DNA of 64,000 nucleotides from Gnetum montanum (lineage: Eukaryota > Streptophyta > Gnetopsida > Gnetales > Gnetaceae): NCBI GenBank assembly GCA_015680685.1, contig MNCI01010439.1, positions 525,900 through 589,899 of the forward strand. Reading direction: 5' to 3'. Below the pieces are notes generated by a model. The model was not told where the DNA came from. It did no database searches and saw only the letters and a program-made list of their open reading frames with translations. The position numbers were made by a program, and so were the translations under genes. Positions within the stretch are counted from its first letter, which is position 1. The number at the start of each line of letters is the position of its first letter. Positions 11,270 to 23,400 of the stretch are shown piece after piece.

Positions 11270-12060
11270 CAACTAAACCCAAAGCTTAAGCAAGTGGTTA
11301 AGGAAGAAATTGAACAACTTCTGATGGCCGACTTTATCTACCCCATTGCTAACGATGAATGAGTTAGTCCATTGGTCATTGTGCTTAAAAAGATGGTAAA
11401 TGGAGGGTGTGTATAGACTTTAGGCTACTAAACTTGGCAACATTTAAAGACCATTTTCCATTGCCATTTGTTGACCAAGTCTTAGATACCATTGTAGGGC
11501 ATTGCTACTATAGTTTTCTGGATAATTACAATGGGTACAACCAAATCCAAATAGCACCAGAAGACCAAGCCAAAACTACATTCACAAGTCCTTGGGGGAC
11601 ATTTGCATATAGGCAAATGTCATTTGGCTTGTGCAATGCTCCAGCAACGTTTCAACATCTGGTTCTTAGTATATTTCAACAGCAAATAGGGAATGGTGTG
11701 GGGGTTTTATGGATGATTTCTACACCTACGGAGCAAACTTTGAACAAGCATTGGACCGATTAGAGCAACTATGGAAACGATGTGTTGAAACCAACCTGAG
11801 GCTCAATTAGCAGAAAAGTCACTTAATGGTCCAAGAGGGCATTGTATTAGGGCATAAAACTTTACAAACAGGGATGGAGGTAGATCCTGAAAAAATTAAA
11901 GTCATCCAAGGAATCACTTGTCAACCTAAAATTGTAAAAGATGCATGATCATTCCTTAGACATACTAGCTATTATAGATGTTTCATCAAGAACTTTTCAA
12001 AGATTGCAAAACCATTAGTGGAACTAACAAAGAAGGATGTATCCTTTGAATGGACTAAGG
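11270..12060 (+). pseudogene. reverse transcriptase of element A, broken
   Basis: Begins NPKLKQVVKEEIEQLL, then CIDFRLLNLATFKDHFPLPF and QMSFGLCNAPATFQHL. The catalytic FMDDFYTYGANFEQALDRLE is present at about 11708-11770 but is one frame away from the preceding part, so a frameshift splits the active site from the fingers/palm. Downstream QEGIVLGHK and the FL..T.YYR stretch follow, with stops. Read from the sequence, it cannot be active. Confidence 0.85.
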
Positions 12061-12525
12061 AATGTGAGCTAGCTTTCCAAACCTTGAAGTAGAAGCTCAG
12101 AAAAACACCATTCTATAAGCTCTTGACTAGTCCAGATCATTCCATATAATGATTGACACATCCAATTTTTCTTTAGAGCTGTACTTACACAGTTAGATGA
12201 CCAAAAGCATCAGTATTACATTCACCGTGCAAGTTGAAGTATTGTTGGTGCACAACTCAACTATACCACAACAAAAAAAGAGTTAATGGCTGTGGTGTTT
12301 GCACTAGAAAAATTTAGGCACTATAATGGCTATAAGGTATTTGTACACATGGATCATATTGTGATTTGGTTCCTTATGAATAAACCAATGATGAGCCCTC
12401 GCATCATACGATGGCTTGTAATCTTGCAAGAGTTTGATCTTACGATGGTCGATCGCAAAGTCACCAAGAATGTTGTTGCCGATCATTTATCTCGGTTGCG
12501 ATGGGACAATAAAGAGGATGAATAA
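12061..12525 (+). pseudogene. RNase H of element A, broken
   Basis: RNase H domain after RT. The open part at 12286-12525 reads AVVFALEKFRHYNGYKVFVH, then DHIVIWFLMNKPMMSPRIIR, ending VVADHLSRL, the usual end of gypsy RNase H. The first half (12100-12285) is broken by stops. Confidence 0.75.
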
Positions 12526-12699
12526 CCTATTTCTAATCACTTCCCTGATGAACTCCTCTTTGCAAGTATAATAAACAATCAATCACTCATAGATACAAAT
12601 TGGTATAGTAGCATTCTTACTTATCTCCTCACACAAGAAACACCACAAGGGCTAAACGTTAGAAAGAAATAATAGTTTCTCCATTGAGTTAAACATTTC

Positions 12700-13500
12700 A
12701 TAGAAATCAATGGACATCTTTACAAGGTGTGTTCCAATGGCTTAGTTTGATGGTGTGTCCTCAACGTAGATCAATTGTGAGTTCTCCAAGATGCTCATGA
12801 AGGCGCTTGTGGGGGTCATTACGCTAGGAGATGAACAACCATTAAAATCTTACTTGCAGGATATTATTGGCCTACATTATATTGGGATGTCCATCATTTT
12901 GTCTAATCTTGTGAGCTTTGCCAATACAATGGGGGGATGACTGTTAGAATGGAGGGTCCATAACAATGGATTCAACCCTTGGAATCCTTCAACTTATGGG
13001 GTATTGATTTTATGGGGCCTATTACACTAATGTCCAATGGGAAAGCATACATTATTGTTGCTATTGACTATTTTACAAAATGGGCAAAAGCAGCCATCAT
13101 TACTGACTGTACATCATCTACCACTACACGATTTTTTCAACAACAAATCGTAAACAGGTTTGGCATACCTTGTGCACTTATTTCTGATAATGGTACACAT
13201 TTTACAGGTGCGACTTTTTGGAAGTTAATGCAATGCTTAGGAGTTGAGCATAAACTGACTACACCATATCATCCTCAAGAAAATGGTCAAGCCAAAGTCA
13301 CCAATAGGGAAATTACAAAATTTTTGACATGAACCATTAGTAAATATAGATGAGATTAGAGCACCAAACTAAACGATGCTCTTTGGGCCTATCGCTCCAC
13401 ATGGAAACTCCTTATAGGCTATTCTCTCTATGAGTTAGTGTACAGTAAACTTCCAACACTTCCTATCCAAGTTGAGCTTTGTACACTATCTACAACATGT
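12700..13500 (+). pseudogene. integrase of element A, broken
   Basis: Integrase inserts the cDNA into the host chromosome. The zinc-binding end is visible as DAHEGACGGHYARR (about 12790-12831). The core is open at 12979-13332: GIDFMGPIT and DYFTKWAKAA, SDNGTHFTGATFW, then TPYHPQENGQAKV. In the family the residue after GQA/GQV is the catalytic Glu; here it is Lys, so the DDE triad is lost even where the frame is open. A stop follows at 13330 and the C-terminal part (RSTWKL, then DRVLYWNPAH) lies in other frames. No chromodomain is seen. Confidence 0.8.
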
Positions 13501-13837
13501 GACCTTAACCTTGACCTCAGTCTAGCATAGAAAGAATGGTTAATGAACCTCAACTTGCTAGATGAAAACTAATTAGCTGCTTTGTCATTCAACGAACTAT
13601 AGAAGGCCTTCAACAAACAATGTCATGACCTCAGAATTAGAAAAGTTAAATACCAACCAAGAGATAGGGTTCTTTATTGGAATCCTGCACATGTGCCACA
13701 ATGAACTAAATTTCAAACGATGTGGGAAGGACCCCACATCATTCATGAAAATTTTCCTTCAAGGGCCATGATGATCTATAAACCTGGAAGCCCAAATAAG
13801 AAATTATTGATCAACATTTAGCAAACCAAACCTTTCC

Positions 13838-15790
13838 ATGAGCCTAAGATGGCCAGTACTAACACTACCTCTGTTAATGGACAACCCTGCTAATTATTTC
13901 GGATCTCCTCCTTCTCACTCAATCATGGGGGAGATGGCCACCAATGCTAGTCATTCTAAGCCCTCAGTTTCTTTTATCTTTTTTGTTTTCCGCATTTTTC
14001 ATATTTTCTTGTTTTTGTTTTACACCATTGTTACCATTTTTACTATTTCTTTCTTTATTACATTTTGTTTGATTTATTCTCACTCGTCACATAATAAGTG
14101 CTCATGATGGTGGGTTGTACTATAATGGTGTTGATTGCTAATGTTTGGCCTTTACCTTTGACTTTTATTGTTGATACTAAGATATGGTTTCTTTTGATAA
14201 AATAGGCAATGAGTCCATGTCATCCATTCATCCATTCAACTCTATGGTATCCCTTTGTTTTGGAAATGTACTGTCCCTTTTCCTAATCAAACCTATTCAT
14301 GAATTGGTGGCTTGGTATTCTTTAAACCAAGGAAAGATTCAAATGGATTAAAAAGGGTGTAACTTCAAGGGGTTCGACACATTTGTGTTGGCTATTCTCT
14401 TGGGTACTTGGAGGTTTTTCATAGGTTTTCTTCCATTCCAGTGTCAACTAATAACAGGAAGTTGAATGAATCAAATAAGTCTTTGCATGGTGTGGTTCCC
14501 ACATAAAAAAAAACTAGTGAAAATTCAAAGCACACCCTTAGACATAATAAATTAATATGGGCTACTAGCATTGGTTATGGCACTAGAAAGACATGTTAGC
14601 CATGCTTGAAGGTTTTCTCTAACTAAGGCCCTTTTTCACTTCCTACTTCTTTATTCGTCTCTTTTTGGAATGATGGTTGCTCTGTGAAAGCATTCTTGTT
14701 GCTTCAAGAGGGTGGGTTGGTCAAGTGTATTGATGCGAGATCACTGGATGTGGTTAGTTTTAATCTAGATTTGGGCTGAATTTTATTAAGTCACCTTAAC
14801 CACATAATACACAAGGGACCTTACACAACCTTGATTTTGGGATTCCATTCCATTCTCTCTTCTCTTTCTGTATTGCTTCCCATACTCTACTTCATTGTTG
14901 GTTTTATGATTAGTCTATATCTTGGTTGGTGCATTGTTATTCTTTGGTAAATTCTTATGGGTAAATTCTTAACTATTGTCTCCATATGTCATTCCTAGAG
15001 CCTATAGACTCTTTGGTTTGTGGGTTTGTCAAGGCATAAAGGGCATGAGCTTGCTTTGGGGAGGACCCACTGGCATTTCTTTTTTGTGCAATTGTTACGT
15101 TCTTTTCCATTAAACATTTCTTGCAATAAATTATTTCTCATTTCCACCCACCCATAACATCTGTTTTCTATTTATTGGCTTCATCATTGTGATTCCTCTT
15201 ACATTCCTTTTTCTTTCGTTTTCAATCCCATTGCGACTAGAGATTCGCTCTTAGTCATGGGGGCCTATCGCAAATTTTTCCATTCCATTACTTATCTCAC
15301 CTCTACACGTTGGGTAGTTATCATTTACAAACCTCTAACCTAGTATCTGCCATACCCACAACCTAGCCAATGTGCTCCATATCGAGGCAAGGTATCAACT
15401 GCATTATATCTTATCTATCCTTGCTAATTCGTGACTTTGTTGTGTGTGTAGATGGCGATCACATAAACAATGGACTAGGATAGGAGGGAGCACTCAAAAA
15501 TGGACTAGAGCTAGAGCATTGATGCAAGGAACACGCTTAGTCATGTGGTCATGGATGAACAACGGTGTACACATTTTTGACATTGGTAGCAACGCGCTTC
15601 ATTTTCTTTTCTCTCTCTCTTCAAGCTATTAAGTGAGGGATTGGATGTCATATATGTACAGTGTTCACCACAATGGTTATGAACACCAATGCTGTAATAC
15701 GTTTGTCAATCCATTCATCGGGCACTTTGAGTCTATCATTCCATGTGACCGTCAGTTGTCATTCCATGTGACCGTCAGTTGAATCATGCC
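13838..15790 (+). other. non-coding 3' region of element A
   Basis: Lies between integrase and the missing 3' LTR. Contains a shared segment with GGATCTCCTCCTTCTCACTC and ATCATGGGGGAGATGGCC (13895-13940), a T-rich tract (about 13965-14065), conserved box 2 (14576-14612) and conserved box 1 (about 15000-15075). The same order occurs reversed in element B. No accessory ORF like that of C and D is found here. Confidence 0.7.
15736..15781. repeat. 23-bp exact tandem duplication
   Basis: TCATTCCATGTGACCGTCAG plus TTG is repeated back to back (15736-15758 and 15759-15781), at the point where similarity between elements A and B fades. Confidence 0.95.
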
Positions 15791-15910
15791 AATGAGTACT
15801 TAGGATAGTGAAGTAAGGTTAAGATGGAAATTATGAGGATTTAGGCTAAACATGTATGCAAGAATGATCGAAAAGGTCAACAAAGAATACCAATGTGTTG
15901 ATACCATGGT

Positions 15911-16032
15911 TACGGTGTAATGATATGCTCACTAGCTAATAATTGCTTTGCACATTGTCCTTGAATGACTGTACGGTGTAATGATATGCTCACTAGCTAA
16001 TAATTGCTTTGCACATTGTCCTTGAATGACTG
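15911..16032. repeat. 61-bp exact tandem duplication
   Basis: A 61-bp unit beginning TACGGTGTAATGATATGCTC occurs twice without change (15911-15971 and 15972-16032). The lack of any difference means it is recent, or an assembly product. Confidence 0.95.
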
Positions 16033-16330
16033 GTTACTGATGATGTTTAGAGAAACCAGTGCTTTGTCATGGGCTTCATTGGCTACTTGGCTCTATCTTT
16101 TTTTTTTGTTCTTTTTAAGTCATTGGTCACTTTATTTTAGGTTAGTTTGGCCTTTTAGCTTTCTTGGCTTTTCTTCCTTTCCTTTTCTTTTTGTGGGAGT
16201 AAAAGCTTCTTTGGGTTTTGATGCTAAGGCTAAACTTTTGTTATCTTAGTGAATGAAGTATTTGAAGATTCAACAAACTGATTAATGGAGCATGTTGTAG
16301 AAGATATCACATTGTCATTGATGAATAGTT
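16033..16330. repeat. dispersed repeat, copy 1
   Basis: Resembles 51410-51760 in the same orientation. Shared landmarks, in order: TGATGATGTTT, GGGCTTC, a T-rich run, TTGGCTTTCTTGG / TAGCTTTCTTGG, CTTTTCT..GGGAGT.AAA, and GGAGCATGT.G..AA.GAT. No coding domain is recognised and the family is unknown. Confidence 0.6.
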
Positions 16331-16499
16331 GGACATTCCAACACTCAACCATACAAGTCACAAGTGTACACATGTGCCCTGATCCTAATCTGTGGATGAT
16401 CAATGTAGATTTACTCATAGTTAATGTTAGGTTCATGATCATTATCTTCTCATGTTGAGTTAGCAAAGTGCAAGTTGTATGGTTTAACTCTTGGTGAGG

Positions 16500-17114
16500 T
16501 ATATGATACGTTGATGTTGTTTCACTTTAATTGTCCTAAACGCCAACATAATGAAAATTAAGATGAAATCTAAGTCTAAATATAACATAAATGTAAACCT
16601 AAGCTAGCATACGATAATGAGTATTCCTTTCTGGCTTACTATACATGTCAAGGGCTCATGTAACTATCACTAGGATTATCAAGTAAATCCACCACTATGC
16701 AAATCAAGTGAACTCACTACTGGATTACCAAATGATTTTTAAAAAGTAAACATGCTAAACGATAAAAATTAAGCTAAGTAAAAATAATCTAAGTGGAATG
16801 TTGTAATGATGGAAAACAATTTTGATCTTTATTTTCAATCCTGAATTATGCCTAAGAACAATTCATTTGAACAAAGACTCCATACAATTATTAAACACCA
16901 CACTATAGGCATTCACTCCATCGCTAAGTCCAAGTTATGAAAATAAATTACAAGAATTTGGCTAAGTATTGATGGAAGTTGATGATTTTGATGTGACAGT
17001 GGGTTGGTATTTATAGTCATAACCATGGCCCACTACATCACATCAATGATGACATATGCATTGCTACGATATCATAGATATGATATCGCAACTGATTGAC
17101 ATAAGCTTTTATCA
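16500..17114 (-). mobile_element. probable 3' LTR of element D
   Basis: Diverged from the other LTRs but similarly built on the minus strand: terminus TATCA at 17114 next to a purine-rich GTAGGGGCA on the internal side, a GCGATATCAT/GATATCG pair at about 17070-17095, and a TATAAATA box at 17008-17015. The outer boundary near 16500 is a guess because no matching terminus was seen. Confidence 0.45.
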
Positions 17115-17359
17115 TGCCCCTACGACTAACTAGAAATTTGTGCTCGAGCTAAATAAAAGGAGGATAGAGTTCCTTATAAAAGTTTTGGGGCTATATACAA
17201 ACTTAGATACTATAACTTATTTACATGGCTAACTCTACTATGAATGTTGCATTGTGGTTCAAGTGGTGTTTACAATATTATCATGCATTGCATGATTGAC
17301 ACAATTGATAAAACAAAAAAAAAAATAACAAAATAAATCAAGAAGCTCAATGTAGCCTT
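17115..17359 (-). other. short 3' region between accessory ORF and LTR of D
   Basis: About 245 bp of AT-rich sequence, ending in GTTAGTCGTAGGGGCA next to the LTR, which is probably the polypurine tract. In element C the same place holds GAGGACGAGTG, then TCAGTCGTGGGGGTA. Confidence 0.45.
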
Positions 17360-20300
17360 TTAAGTTCTAGGTGGTGGTGGCTCCTCCATTGGCTTCTTTT
17401 CTTTGTTGTCAAGCTTTTGAAATTGGTACCTCTTCCTTAGATCTTGGATCATGTACCATTTAGGAGAATTTAGTAATTTTTGCTAGAGTTGGTACTTTCC
17501 ATGAGTATGATAACTATGGAAACATGTTGTTAGCCTTTACATACTAGGGTGCAAACTATTGTCTTTCTTCTTCAAAGGCTCTGGCTATCTATCTCAATTC
17601 TTTGTAGTTTGTCATTCTCCTAGCTAGATTTGCTACAACATTATTTTGGTCTTGGTAGCTAGCTTTGACCACCTGGAGCTTGGAGTTTGAAATGTACAAC
17701 TTTTGTTATGCATCTTTCTTATCTATGAACTTCTTTTAGTATAGTACATACATTATGATCACTTAGTTCTCTAATTTGGTTCCAATCTTACCTGCTATTA
17801 CCATGGCTAGATTAGTGATGAGTCACCAAATAAGTGATCTAATATCAGATCCTTGATATTGAATCCATGATATCAGATACACGGTATTGGTATTGGATCC
17901 CCAATATTGGACATGCGATGTCGGAACTTGTCTCGTTGGCTATAAGTAAGAGATAGAGGTGCTTGTTCTTGGGAATTAGTTTTTTAGTCCCTTAGTTGAA
18001 CTCTTACAGTGTTTCTATTCTAGAGTTAGAATTATTTCTGAGTGCCCACAGTAGGAGTTATAGAGTGAACGGATCTTTATTCGAACATTGTGTACCTGAG
18101 CACACCTTGTGTCCAGAAATAAAGACAAACTTTGTGATAAACCTTGCAACATTCAGAATAGCTTAATTATTGCATTTCATGTTATTTACTATTATTTGAT
18201 GCTTTCAATAGTTAATTAATGTTATTTCATAGAATTATTAATTATCAAATTACTAATGAATTAGCACACTCAGCATGACCACTTCGAGCATACATGGAAC
18301 ACTTGGTAACCCAGTAATGATTAGCATTTAGTAATACCAGTAGTGTTACATTGGTTTAGGATGTGTTTAGAGAGTGGGAATGGATGCTGGTGTTAGGATT
18401 TGATTCACATTAGAGTTACAAAACCTGTTAGTTAATTAAATCTTTTCATTGCACACACTTAGGAGACTAGCATAGAAAATATAAAAAACATAAAAATCAT
18501 ATACCTCAAGTTTACTTAACCATAAAATTGTGCCTTACAAGTAAGCTTGGGAAGACAACGACTGCATAACTCATCCTTATTCTGTGTAAGCACATAAGCA
18601 CTTAATCCTTGGAGTTGAATTGGATCATGTGTGAACGCTCGTATTCGTATGGTTGGGCGTAGGGATACCTCGTCGCTCATCAATTAGCATATTGAAGATT
18701 TGCTAATCCCATGCACTCTGTTAGATCTTCTATCTACAAGTCTTTATTCTTGATTTTGGCTTTATGGATATGGACAAGATCATCTGGGATTAACTTCCAA
18801 TCAAGTGTTTGTATCATGATTGAGCTAATTTTGGCCTTGGCCATATGGATTTCCTTTTGATTAATTTGTTTGTACATGTCCACTTGATCTATGAAGTGCT
18901 CTTTCAACCTTTCATGATTTTTGGCCTCATTCTACCACACGCTAATCTTAATGGCTATCTTTTGTCAAATTGCTTGGACTTCTTTCATTGAGAAGGTCCT
19001 ATTTTCTTTGGCTAGTTTTTTCATGTCGAGGTTGACTTTGGCAAACTGCTCCCTCAATTAATGGATGATTTCTTCTAAGACATTCTTTTACTTTTTAATA
19101 TCTATCAACCTCATGTTTTTAGCAATAATCCTTTTGTTCTCTTCCTCTAATGTAGTCAAGTCTTTGGCATGAGCATAGGTATGTGCTTCTTCTACTAAGA
19201 TATTTGATGTTGCCTTTTCTTTTTCCATCTCTATTTGGATGTTTTTGGCTATTAGTTGGGCTATCTGTTTAGTTATGAACTATTCTAGGTAGTTTGGTGT
19301 AATATGTTCTGTAGGGTCTTGTCTCTTTGTACTTAATGTAGGTAATTTTGCTTGTAACCTTTGCACTTCTTTTTTTGCTTGTTCAACTCTAATATCTACC
19401 ATCACCATCCTGCCCTTATTTGAAATAAGTTTAGATTGTACTACAATGATATCACTGGGAATATCAAAAAGATTCTGCATCACTTGCCCTATCTACATTA
19501 GTCAATCCAAGATATATTCATGTTCTTGTAAGGCAATGGAGATTTAGACTATGGTTTCAATATCTTTGCCTCCGATTATATTTGTCGGTGGCACAATGAG
19601 AAGATTAAAAGATTCTTTAATGTGATATGTAATAACCTTTATTGCTCTTGTTGCATCTTGGTGTTGCATAACCACCACTATGGCTTCTTCTTTTGTTACT
19701 AGCATGACCTGAAAAGATGCACCGTTCCCTAATATTTGCTACACCCAATCATCATCTTCTCTTGCGTGCAATGAAAATTGACCACTAGTGGCTCCTATTG
19801 ATACTACAAGTTTGTTTGGATTGTCTCTCACTTTATACATACTAGAGACCTTTCTATTTTCCCAGCTAATAATTTTAACAATATGCTACAAATAGTTCAT
19901 GGATGGTCTGTAGTGACACTATGTTGGTGGAATGCTTGGTTGTAGTCTATCACCATCTAGTGTTGATCCACTAGATCTTGGTTGCTCTTGTCTTGAGGTT
20001 GGGATATTTCCTCCTAGTGTAGATCCTATAGCTTCTTTAGTGCCTGCTAGTTTCTCTACTTGATCCTTTTTGGGTGACAGTAGTTTTGAGATCTCAGCAT
20101 AGGAAGCATTTTGGGATTTTTGAAGAACATCATTGGTATATCCCAAAATTCCTGCATGCCTGCATAGTCTTCTAATAAGGTAAGGAAATGGTAATGTAAG
20201 TTTCCCTACCTTATTTTCCTCAAATATCCTTTGGATTTCTAAGAACAATAGATAAAGCATATTTGCTTGGAATTTTCCCATGAGGATGGTCTTCCTCTAG

Positions 20301-20979
20301 TAGCATAGGTGGAAATTCAATTCAAAATTTTAGTTGAAAATATGTGGTAGTTCCCAATTTTGAAGTAAATCTTCTATGCAATAGACAATCCATTGTATTC
20401 CTTCTTAGTTGTTCCATAAGCCTTTTGTAGCCATAGCTTCTTTACATCTATGTCAAACCTTGTAGATATTTGTGTAATGTTGGCTTTGACTTTAGGAAGA
20501 TTTAGTGTCTTGGCTATTGCCTCTACTAAATATGGCACTATGATTCCTTTAATTTTAATGGTAGCATCATCTTGTTTATTCTTCTAAAATTGATAGACAT
20601 TCCCTAAATAGCATTGTTCATTGCATGCTAGTGTGGGTCAAAGAGGAGAGACTTAGAGTTACTGTCGAATAGTAGCAAGGGTGAACTCCATCAATGGTCC
20701 AAAGTTGAGCTCCACAATGACTGTGGACATGATGGATTTTTCTTGGATAGCTTAGAGATAGTCATTTGATAGTGTGAGGTGTTGTCCTTGCTCTTGAGCG
20801 GGTGGTGCTTTAGCTTTAGCTTGTGTAGATTACTCTGTCATAGGTGTAGGTTGATGGATACTATAATGTTGAGCCTCTTACTCAGCTTGTGGTGTTTGTT
20901 CTCCGACTTGTCCTCTTCCTCTGGGTCTCTTACCTCTTTGTTATAAGGATTCTTCTACTATGAATATTTTAGGAGCCAT
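17360..20979 (-). pseudogene. accessory ORF of element D, interrupted by a solo LTR
   Basis: Starts MAPKIFIVEES at 20979 and ends KKPMEEPPPPRT then stop at 17360. Without the 872-bp solo LTR and its duplication it is about 2.75 kb, near 915 codons. In order: RPRGRGQVGEQTPQAE; VELNFGPLMEF...YLGNVYQF..NK (about 20500-20740); GKFQANMLYLLFLEI then LPFPYLIRRLCRHAGI (20130-20281); a coiled-coil segment EMEKEKATSNILVEEAHTYA (about 19150-19230) with AHAKDLTTLEEENKR; and the Pro-rich end. The middle resembles the plant transposon protein domain (PF20167-like) found in plant gypsy elements; function unknown. The position after integrase is where Athila elements carry an env-like ORF. Several stops and frameshifts break it. 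Confidence 0.65.
17816..18682 (+). mobile_element. solo LTR with perfect target duplication
   Basis: An 867-bp LTR of the same family as those of B and C, beginning TGATGAG and ending CTCATCA, flanked on both sides by ATTAG (17811-17815 and 18683-18687). No internal sequence is attached, so the element inserted into the accessory ORF of D and was then reduced by LTR-LTR recombination. Confidence 0.92.
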
Positions 20980-23400
20980 CCGTAATCATAAAGAATTCAT
21001 CTATGATTACACAAGAATTTCAAATAAGTTCTTAATGGTTCATAATCCTCTCTTTCAGGTTCTTCGTTTTGATCAAAATATATCTTTGTTACTACTTTTT
21101 TAGCCCTTATTAAGATTGCAAAGTTAGAAAAATTTTGTAAAGAAACCCTTAAGTGTTGTAGCTTCTATTGTGTTATGAAAAAGTTAGTTCTTTGTGACCT
21201 CTTACAATTGTTATTTTCTTGTTTAAGGTGTATTGGAATGGTTAATTGGGAAGAATAGTTAAGTTTATTAGCTTTTATTCTATTATTTAGTTAAAATATA
21301 ATCAATTCTTATTGTTCTTACCCTTAATATGTTTTTTCAAGAGTTAAAAAATTTTAATGCTAATTGCACAAATTACACACAACACTCTCCCTCGTATTTG
21401 AGTTGGTCACTCTATGATCAATAGGGTTCAAGAATCACGTAAATTGGAGCTACGGTGAGCAAGTTATGAAGCTTTAAAATTTAGGTGTTAAAGGATTAGA
21501 AAAACTACATGAACTTCCTTTTCATGAAATGAGAAGAATGAAAATTGTGCTAATTCCCACATGTATATATAGGGGCTTATATAAAATACATTGTAGATAT
21601 GACATTGTTGATGCGATGTTGCAAGACATCTTACATCACAACTATGATGTCATTGTAAAAAGTTTCATATTTTGAATAATTTTTGATGGAAAGATTAAGT
21701 GAAATGGATAGTCTAGAAGGTATGAAGGTGTTCCAAAGGATTCTTAATCATGGATGATGCTCAGAATGTAATAATTTATCATCAAGCATGCATGAAAGAA
21801 GGAATTTAGGCAAAGTAAGTATATTAGATTTGTAGGAGATGGTTGGTAGGATTTGTCGAATGTATGATGGAAGATAAGTAAATAGGAAAGTAACAATGAT
21901 CATTTAAGTATTTTGGAGGTGTAAGATGATGTGGAATCGGTCATCAAGTATGAAGCACAAGAGTTATATAAGTGGGTCCTCCCCAAAGTAGGCTCAAGCC
22001 TTTAGTGCCTTTGTATAACCACACCTACAAGTGTCCATAGGCACTCAAGGAGTTGAATGTAAAACTTACTTGTCTTACAAAACACACATATTAGTATTGT
22101 CTTAATGCAAAAATAATACTATAATATACAAAAACATCAAATTATAATTGTATATAATAGTGAGATGGAATGGGATTAGTAAGGATTGTAGAAGATAGAA
22201 TGTGAAGTGTCTTACCGTAGGCATAATGAATTCTATGAATGATGTATGATTAAAGTAATCATTAGCTCTTCTATCCAAGATCCAAACCAAGTCCATACCA
22301 CTTACCAGTGACATCACATTACATCATCCCAAAACTAACAACCACAAGAATATCACAATTGCAAAGAGCATTATTACTTGGCATTAAAGTTCAAGGAAGC
22401 AGTTTATTAAGAACACACTTTATTATTTTTAAAGGAGACTTGGCCATTAGATAGAGGAGTACCTTTAGGCATGGGTAACATGTCTTTCCAGTGGAACCCC
22501 CATAAATTTTTTTGGATGCATTTATTAGATTATTAATGTGTCAACCTTACTAGAGGACTACCTTCAAGCATGGGTAAATTGTCTTTCTAGTGACATGGTA
22601 AGGCATTACTTATTTTAGACATACATCCATGTCTTATTAGAACTCAAGTAAATAATACAACTCAATAATAGGATAAGACTCATATTAGCAACCTTAGAGA
22701 ATCCATAAATAGCCTTCATGTCACACAATTTTCATTCCTACTTGGTCCTTTACTTTTTTATTTGGGCATAATGATCATAAGTTTATTTTAGTTTTACTGT
22801 AAAAAGAACGTCATTATGTCCATGGTAAGATCCTCTTGTTATTAGAAATGAGTGGATGAGTGATGTGGTCTTATTGCACATATATTTAGTTATTTAATGA
22901 TTTGACAACATAAAGTGAAATTTGCATTATTGGAACTACATCTTGTTTTATTCTTGTACACTTATTAGAAAAGTCAACAAAAATATGTATATGAAATATA
23001 GTAAAAAATTATAAGAAAATGATAAGAATGGAAAAATATATAAAGAATTTAAAAGATATCAAAGAATGAAAAATGATTAAGAAATGGGAAAAATAGAAAT
23101 GAATGGAAAATATATTAAAGAATTTAAAGATTGGTAAGAAAAGTAAAAAGTAAAAAAATATAGAAAGAGGGATTGCTGCCTAAGTATCAAACTTGACACT
23201 CCCGTGACTATCGTTACAAGTGGAGATTTAGAAGATTGAACAAGTAGTGACCAATTTTGTAGATAGGGTAGAGTCCTTGAAAGAGTAAGTACTGTCACAG
23301 TATGGTTTTACTTGTTGAATTTTGACAAGGATAAATTTTTGTGGAGTTACTGGGTGATAGATTTGCATGGCACCAAATTGGTATGTAGCATGGATGGTAT
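20980..23400 (-). other. post-integrase spacer of element D
   Basis: No coding domain is seen. Contains conserved box 1 at about 21970-22055 (GGGGAGGACCCACT on the minus strand) and two copies of conserved box 2 (22463-22495 and 22557-22590), the only element here with box 2 doubled. The sequence at 23000-23150 is A-rich on the plus strand, that is a T-rich tract on the element strand, as in A, B and C. Confidence 0.55.

Larger units (their letters stand above)
7890..15790 (+). mobile_element. Ty3/gypsy element A, Athila-like, degenerate
   Basis: The order is gag, protease, reverse transcriptase, RNase H, integrase, then a long non-coding 3' region, all on the plus strand. This order and the RT wording (FGLCNAPATFQ, then a MDDF site in a shifted frame) fit the Athila/Tat side of plant Ty3/gypsy. 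Many stops and frameshifts break every ORF. The 3' region from 13838 to 15790 can be aligned by eye with the non-coding 3' region of element B. No TGATGAG-type LTR was found at either end, so the copy is truncated or its LTRs are lost. It serves as the most complete gag-pol reference for the other copies here. Confidence 0.85.
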
